NCBI RefSeq assembly: GCF_009870125.1 | Contig: NC_046680.1 | Coordinates: 9,052,001-9,116,000, forward strand | Direction of reading: 5' to 3' | Length of the DNA stretch: 64,000 nt | Source: Drosophila pseudoobscura | Lineage: Eukaryota > Arthropoda > Insecta > Diptera > Drosophilidae | In this document: positions 58,627 to 64,000 of the stretch, in pieces | Layout of the letters: every line of letters begins with the position of its first letter | Numbering within the stretch: position 1 is the stretch's first letter | Translations under genes and position numbers: made by a program | Notes under the pieces: generated by a model | The model's input: the letters and a program-made list of their open reading frames with translations, nothing else | Database searches by the model: none | Told to the model about the DNA's origin: nothing

Positions 58627-59960
58627 GATGATCCTATTTGCTCCGGGTGCCAGCTGAAAGTGATGAAATAAAATAAAATTCAGTGACTGCAGGCACAAGC
58701 TCGCCAACTAAGATGATTGCTGACGTGGCTATAATGACACAGCTGGTTTCTCAGGATGTGGCCAGCTACTAGCTGGAAGTACGGGGATTTACATTTTTTT
58801 CCAGTCTCCGTTCTCTGTATGCGGAAAACACCGCGATGGACGCGCAGGTTGACCGGCAAATGTCTCGCCTCACCTTTGTTTTAATTGAACTTTGTTCCAC
58901 CGATATATTGTATTGAACAAGTATTTAATCAGATAAGATAATAAATTCCAAGAGATGAATAAATAAATTGCCAAAAAAAGGAAAAGATAAAGTGAAGTCC
59001 TGTCCCTCACTATTGTCCGCGGGTTTATCGCTAAAATATACCGTCCGACCCTCAGAAATATACCGAAATATACCGTCTCATTTAAAAAATATACCGTAAA
59101 TATACTGACTATATAAAACATTTAGCCATGCCCACATAATTTTATCCGATTTGTGGTCAACCAAAAAACGGTTTTAGCGAAATAGGTCAAACAAAAAAAA
59201 AAAAAGAAAAAGGATATTGCTCAATTGATATACACCGTTGAATAATTCTGGCTAACTAAAACCCATAGTTCTGCCCACATAGTTTTAGGCCATTGATGAA
59301 TAAATTTTCTTCAAAATTGGTTAGTTTTTAGTCCTTGCTTTTGTTGTATTTTGACTAAAAGGTTTTAACAAAATAATTCAACAAAAACACAGTCGCAATG
59401 TTGTTGATATTTTAAGACATGATGCGTGTATAGCCCTTTGTATACCCTGTTTTCCAAAATGTTTTTAAAACGTAATTGATGAAGAAATTTTCTCAAATTG
59501 ATATGTTTTAGACATATTCAATCATGATTATTCTTGGTCTCTGTAGAAAGAAGATGAGCTGCAAAATATCGTTGAAATAGGTTTAAATATTCCAGAAGGG
59601 TATTTCATATGTTCCACTGTTGCTATCGATAACCGGGAAAACTGCCAACGGCTGAAAAACTGCACCAATGAAATGCTGCTGGACTGCCAACCTGCTTTAA
59701 GTAGAGCGCGAAGTATGAAAGTAAATGAAAAAAGCACCAATGTTTTGAAAAAAAAATGTATTTAAATAATGTATTAAAATAATTTTAATATTTGTATCTA
59801 AAATAAAATTTTAATTTAAGCCCAGCTATGGTTAACAAACGAATCAAACGCAGCTGTACAAGTACACTTTCAAGTTCAAGTGCGGCTTGGAAGTGCAATA
59901 ATTCTTATCAGCAAACAGCTTTGCATTAGCTTCCGGATTTGAACAGTAAATTCATTCAAA
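58627..59960. other. Spacer between Dcr-2 and the fibrinogen-related gene, with repeats
   Basis: Dcr-2 promoter on the left. From 59030 to 59340 lies a dispersed-repeat cluster. A perfect DRE is at 59624-59631. AT-rich otherwise. No coding frame seen. Confidence 0.5.
59030..59340 (-). repeat. Dispersed repeat, copy 3 (two units)
   Basis: ATATACCG recurs four times in 59030-59105. GCCCACATAATTTTATCCGA (59132-59152 region) matches the copy at 18383 in reverse, and about 150 bases on TGCCCACATAGTTTTAGGCC with CATTGATGAATAAATTTTC matches 39482-39525 in reverse. The two units suggest partial internal duplication. Confidence 0.55.
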
Positions 59961-61404
59961 ATGCATTTCGTCTGCGATCTCAGTTTAATTTTGATTGCAA
60001 TGTGCACGGTTCGGATAATACGACTAACAATGGAAAACTATTTCGTTTTACTGCTGATTCTTTTGGCTGTACCTTGGTCCTTTGAGGCCACCCCCAAGCT
60101 TAAGCCAACCAAGGCCGCCATTATAGACTTGAAGAACAAAACTGAAGTAGTACCGTCAAGTAGCATGCCCATTGCCAATGTCACAGCCGTGCACGAGAAG
60201 TTGGCAGAAGTCCACATTGATCAGCACAAAACCATTCGCATTAGCAAAGGAGATCTGGATGATCTATTGGACGTTTATATGGGTAAAATAGCAGAGAGTG
60301 CAGCCACCATCAAGGACAAAGAAAATGAAATAAACAAGCTTCAAACCAAGGAACACACTGACGACGATCTACTGAAGAGATTTGAGAATCTCACAGAGAT
60401 TTGTAATGCTCAAAATGCTACATACACAGCCAAACTGAAGGAAAAGGCGGATCAAATCAAGGAACTCGAGCAGAAGGTCAAGGTCTACGAGACCAGATTG
60501 AAGAGGAAACAGCACGTGTTGACTGATTTAAGAAAACAGAACACCTCCAGTGCGGCATTGATCGATCATCTGAGAGCCAAAGTCGTATATTTTGAAGGTA
60601 AGTTCAGGGAGAAGAAGGACGACCTGTTGGCAGACTGGGAGGCAGCCACCACCACTTGTATGCCCTACGGCATGACGTCTGGGATTCATTTGATCCATCT
60701 GCCAGGGTTCCTGCCCTTTCTGGTGTCCTGTGAGGGTCTCACGACCGCCGGTCCTGGATGGATGGCTATTCAGCGTCGACTGGATGGCTCTGTGAACTTC
60801 TATCGCAACTGGGATCAGTACAGGAAAGGGTTTGGCAAGCTCAACGGGGAGTTCTTTATTGGCCTCGAAAAACTGCACCGCCTGACCAGCTCCCAGCCTC
60901 ATGAGCTCTACATAAGCTTCAGGAGATTCAATGGAGAGTCAAGCTATGCCCACTACGATGACTTTGTTATTGGCAGCGAGGAGGAAGGTTACGAATTGAA
61001 ATTGCTCGGCCATTATCAAGGAAATTCCAGCGACGCGTTACGCACCCATGACAAGATGAAATTCTCAACCTTCGATAGGGATAACGATGAATTTACGCAT
61101 ATGAATTGCGCCGAGTATCACCACGGAGCCTGGTGGTACGACTTCTGTTCGCGAAGGTAATTCATCCGTCCACTGAGTATCACACAAACACATATGAATT
61201 ATTCAGTTAATATCCTCTTCCCATAGCAATTTGAATGGCAAGTACTTCAAGGCCGAGGTGGACAATGTCCAGGGCATTTTCTGGGAGCAATGGTATAGCT
61301 TCAGATCTCTGAGATCCGTACAGATGCTAATCCGTCCAAAGAGCCAAATGGAGCTGAACGATTTACCGAGGACCAAGCGTACTGTACCCCTAAAAGTTCA
61401 TTAA
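59961..61404 (+). CDS. Secreted fibrinogen-related protein (FREP) with coiled coil
   Basis: Exons 59961-61156 and 61227-61404 join through AG|C to 457 residues from the first ATG. A second ATG at 60030 gives a cleaner signal peptide (MENYFVLLLILLAVPWSFEA), and may be the true start (434 residues). A coiled coil covers about 95-215 (many K/E/L heptads). The fibrinogen C-terminal domain covers about 230-440: GPGWMAIQRRLDGSVNFYRN, WDQYRKGFG, FSTFDRDNDEF as calcium loop, NCAEYHHGAWW, then SLRSVQMLIRPK. Insect members act as lectin-like recognition or extracellular proteins. I cannot give the orthologue. Its short tail after IRPK is basic. Confidence 0.88.
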
Positions 61405-62458
61405 AATGAATCCCTCCATCAGCTCAACACACAAAAATACTCATTATTTTTAATAATTTACGCGTATTATGTTTGTTTCTAGAGGCTTTAAGAGCACTGT
61501 GAAACCAGATAAATCTCAATACGAAGCCGAGCCCCATTCGTCTTTGTTATTTACTCTTCCGACGCCCGCCCACCGCCACCATTCGACAGTTGATTAGCTT
61601 TCGATTTTTCGCCCTCTCCTCTCCCGGGTACAATAATTACTTCGTTACAGTTCACTGCAGTTCGCTGCTCTAGACATTTGTTTATTCGCGCACAAGTGAT
61701 TAGTGCAATTAATTCTCATTTTCATTTTCATTTTCATTTGTGCTCGCATTTCGTTCGCTGTTGCAACAATTTAATGAAATCTAATTGAGCTCTGACTCTG
61801 GTCTTTAAGTGCTTCTATGGACCTGGTCTGGTCTGCCCCCACCATTTGTCACTTGCACTTTTATTGCCGAGGGACCGCTGTGGGAGTGGAGAAACTCAAT
61901 TGGAGTAAATAAAGGCTTGACAAATTAGCCAAAGTCGAGGCATAAAATATAAATGAATATCGATGCGACGGAGGATTTATGGTCTGAGAAGAACAATTTT
62001 TATTTAAATTGAGTTTATTCCAGTTTCATACAGAATACACCCCCTCCAACTGGTTGTTTCCACTTCAAAATAACTGAAGAGAACACTTATGTACATTTAC
62101 AATGCACATATGTGCATTCGATTCATTCCATATGTGCATTTGTACATATGTATACTTGGTTTCACTTTCAATGACATTTCGACAGCACAACAGCAAGTTA
62201 CAACCATTCGGTTAATGGAAACCTAATCGCTCGATTATCGCGATTAAGCATACTGAACTCAAGCAGCGAACTCTAGGGGCCAGGCCATATAACAGACATA
62301 CTTAAATAGTAAATAAATACATTACTTAGTGCTAGATAAGTACACTTCCAGCTAGCAATATCTTCAAGTGGATGATGGCAATATAAGTTGTACAACTCGT
62401 AGCTAACTCTCTACGATTGCCTTGTAAATAACATGGGGCACAGGAGTGGATGCGAGCT
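61405..62458. other. 3' flank of the FREP gene and of the zinc-finger gene
   Basis: TTTTCATTTTCATTTTCATT simple repeat at 61718-61737, and CATATGTGCATT-type short repeats at 62099-62150. The zinc-finger gene ends at 62459 on the minus strand, so its 3' UTR lies here. No coding frame seen. Confidence 0.5.
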
Positions 62459-64000
62459 CTACTTCTCCTCCGATTGCCCAGAGCCGTGTGCCCGCTTTTT
62501 GTGCCAGCGCAGACTGGCAAACTGGGCGAATCGTTTGCCGCACGAGCAGCACTTGTACTTCTTCACGGCCAAATGCAATTCGGTGTGCTTCTTGAGATTG
62601 CCGTAGGTGGTAAAGGTCTTGCCACACACCGTGCACAGGTGCTTGCGTATGGCCCAGTGGGAGTTCATGTGGTCGGTGAAGCGATTCTTCTCGTAGAACC
62701 CCTTTGCACAGATGGGGCAGCTGAATGTCGACTGGTTAAGGTGCCTGCGCCGATGTATATCGAAGAAGGACCACGTCTTGAAAGATTTCCCACACAGGTC
62801 ACAGATGTAGGGCCGCTCTCCAGTGTGCGTCCGCAGGTGGATGGCCACCTCTGTGGAGGTGGCAAAGCGTTTGTCGCACTTCTCGCACGCATATGGAAAG
62901 TCGCGCCGATGCCGTCGAATGTGCACCGTCAGATTGCACGGCATCTGGAAGCCCTTGCCGCAGAGCGTGCATATGAAGGGCGGGGTGCCGTCGTGCCCGG
63001 ACCGATGCACCTTATACTGGTCGCAGGTCTTGATTAGCTCCGAGCAGACGTCACATCGGAAAGGCCCCAGGTTCTGTTCCAAAAAGTCCGCCAGTCTTGC
63101 GTGCAGCAGGGGAATGCTGCACGAGTCCCCTGGGTTGGTGAGTATTTTCCGTTTCTGCGCTGAAAACTCCTTGCGCAGCTCGAACAGAGTCTTCTCCAGT
63201 TGCTCCGCGGCATATGCCGTATGGAAGGTTGTGTTCAGTTCGTCCAACATCTGGGCCAGCGCCTGACTGCGGTAGGCATTCGATCTAAAGTCGGGATGAT
63301 CCACATCCCACAACGCCGCATAATTGCGATAGATCTCCACAAACTGCAGCTGATCCTCTGCCCTTCCGAATTCAATGGAGCTGGCATCGATGAACTTCGT
63401 CTTCTGGTTGGTCTCCACCACACCGACCTTCTGCAAAGACAAAGGATGGATTTTTGAGGTTCTAGAAGGGTAGAAAATCAGCGGACCTACCTTGCTGATC
63501 TTGTTGAAGATCTGCTCCTGGAGTATTGGATGCAGAAACTCCATCTCGTCGTAGCACCAGAGCTTGGGCAGATACAGTCCCTTGTGTTTGATCACCATAC
63601 GCAGCTCCTTGCGATAGCGCGTCCTCAGCTTCAGTATCTCCTTGTGGCACTCCTCGCCGCTCAGCTCGTAGTTGAGCTCCTCTTGCAATTGGGCGGAGAT
63701 CTCCCGGTACAGCTCCTTCTTGCAGCAGCTGGCATACTCGTAGTGCTGGGGATTCCACAAGCACTCCAGCCGCTTGAACGCATCCAGTATGAAGCTGAGC
63801 ACCTCACGATACAGGGCAGACTTGCTGCAGGACTCGCCATCGGTTTCGCATGACTTTTCGCTTTCGGTGCTATCATTGCTGATCTGTAAGTACACCTCCA
63901 GATGAGTGCGATGTGCGATACGAGAGAACCGTATCTGGCTACCTACCTTGGCTTCCCTTTCGGCCCGCTTGTTCTCGATGACGCCTCTGAGGAAGTGCAT
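62459..64000 (-). CDS. MADF-domain and C2H2 zinc-finger transcription factor (edge of window)
   Basis: Minus-strand exons 63947-64000 (or beyond), 63491-63883 and 62459-63430. From the ATG that coincides with the last bases of the window they give 472 residues; the true start may be further upstream. Two MADF-like domains (about 38-135, VLSFILDAFKRLECLWNP; about 160-240, FVEIYRNYAALWDVDHPDF) precede seven C2H2 fingers (CTLCGKGFQMPCNLTVHIRRH-type, linkers such as HTGERPY). MADF resembles a Myb-like DNA-binding or protein-binding fold. Such proteins are probably sequence-specific regulators. Both introns (63 and 60 bases) are multiples of three and free of stops, so unspliced RNA would also be translatable. 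I do not recognise the individual gene. Confidence 0.85.
   Translation of the reverse strand: MHFLRGVIENKRAEREAKVGSQIRFSRIAHRTHLEVYLQISNDSTESEKSCETDGESCSKSALYREVLSFILDAFKRLECLWNPQHYEYASCCKKELYREISAQLQEELNYELSGEECHKEILKLRTRYRKELRMVIKHKGLYLPKLWCYDEMEFLHPILQEQIFNKISKVGPLIFYPSRTSKIHPLSLQKVGVVETNQKTKFIDASSIEFGRAEDQLQFVEIYRNYAALWDVDHPDFRSNAYRSQALAQMLDELNTTFHTAYAAEQLEKTLFELRKEFSAQKRKILTNPGDSCSIPLLHARLADFLEQNLGPFRCDVCSELIKTCDQYKVHRSGHDGTPPFICTLCGKGFQMPCNLTVHIRRHRRDFPYACEKCDKRFATSTEVAIHLRTHTGERPYICDLCGKSFKTWSFFDIHRRRHLNQSTFSCPICAKGFYEKNRFTDHMNSHWAIRKHLCTVCGKTFTTYGNLKKHTELHLAVKKYKCCSCGKRFAQFASLRWHKKRAHGSGQSEEK

Overview
This is a Drosophila nuclear window. Short GT..AG introns (about 50-70 nt), DRE (TATCGATA) and Motif 1 core-promoter sequences and recognisable fly proteins all point there. 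The gene set matches what I remember of cytological region 54C-54D of D. melanogaster chromosome 2R (Muller element C). Divergence of the proteins and the type of DINE-1-like repeat suggest another species, perhaps of the obscura group; that is inference, not proof.

Layout. The left edge (1-102, minus) holds the first codons of an unidentified membrane protein. Spred (minus, about 2.4-7.8 kb) has an unusually long open extension after its UGA stop. Then come eIF3b (+), Cc2d2a (+), a small subunit of serine palmitoyltransferase (+), cyp33 (+) converging on RpL18A (-), and the very large zinc-finger/PHD gene MESR4 (+, 22.5-30.1 kb). Klp54D (+, 31.9-38.7 kb) has a 3.5-kb first coding intron and two alternative 3' ends. 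The stretch 38.7-42.4 kb is the accessory part of the window: an intact G-protein gamma (Ggamma1-like) reading frame, a 73-residue HMG-box protein, a DINE-1 fragment and two unexplained small reading frames. After it come a PSME3IP1/FAM192A homologue (+) converging on Ns2 (-), POSH (+), UQCR-6.4 (-) head to head with a small membrane-protein gene (+), Rab4 (+) converging on Dcr-2 (-), a fibrinogen-related secreted protein (+), and a MADF plus seven-finger C2H2 protein (-) running to the right edge.

Most genes are conserved housekeeping or signalling genes: translation (eIF3b, RpL18A, Ns2), splicing (cyp33), sphingolipid synthesis, respiration (UQCR-6.4), Ras/JNK signalling (Spred, MESR4, POSH), transport (Klp54D, Rab4, Cc2d2a) and antiviral RNAi (Dcr-2). 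The exon joins given were checked by reading-frame phase and sum to whole codons.

The most interesting signals are: (1) a candidate stop-codon readthrough of 119 codons in Spred; (2) a long microRNA-like hairpin about 25 nt after the Dcr-2 stop codon, overlapping the probable Rab4 poly(A) signal; (3) the Ggamma1-like copy whose ancestral start codon appears lost; (4) an HMG-box gene resembling sperm nuclear basic proteins; (5) a dispersed repeat carrying a core-promoter motif in front of cyp33.
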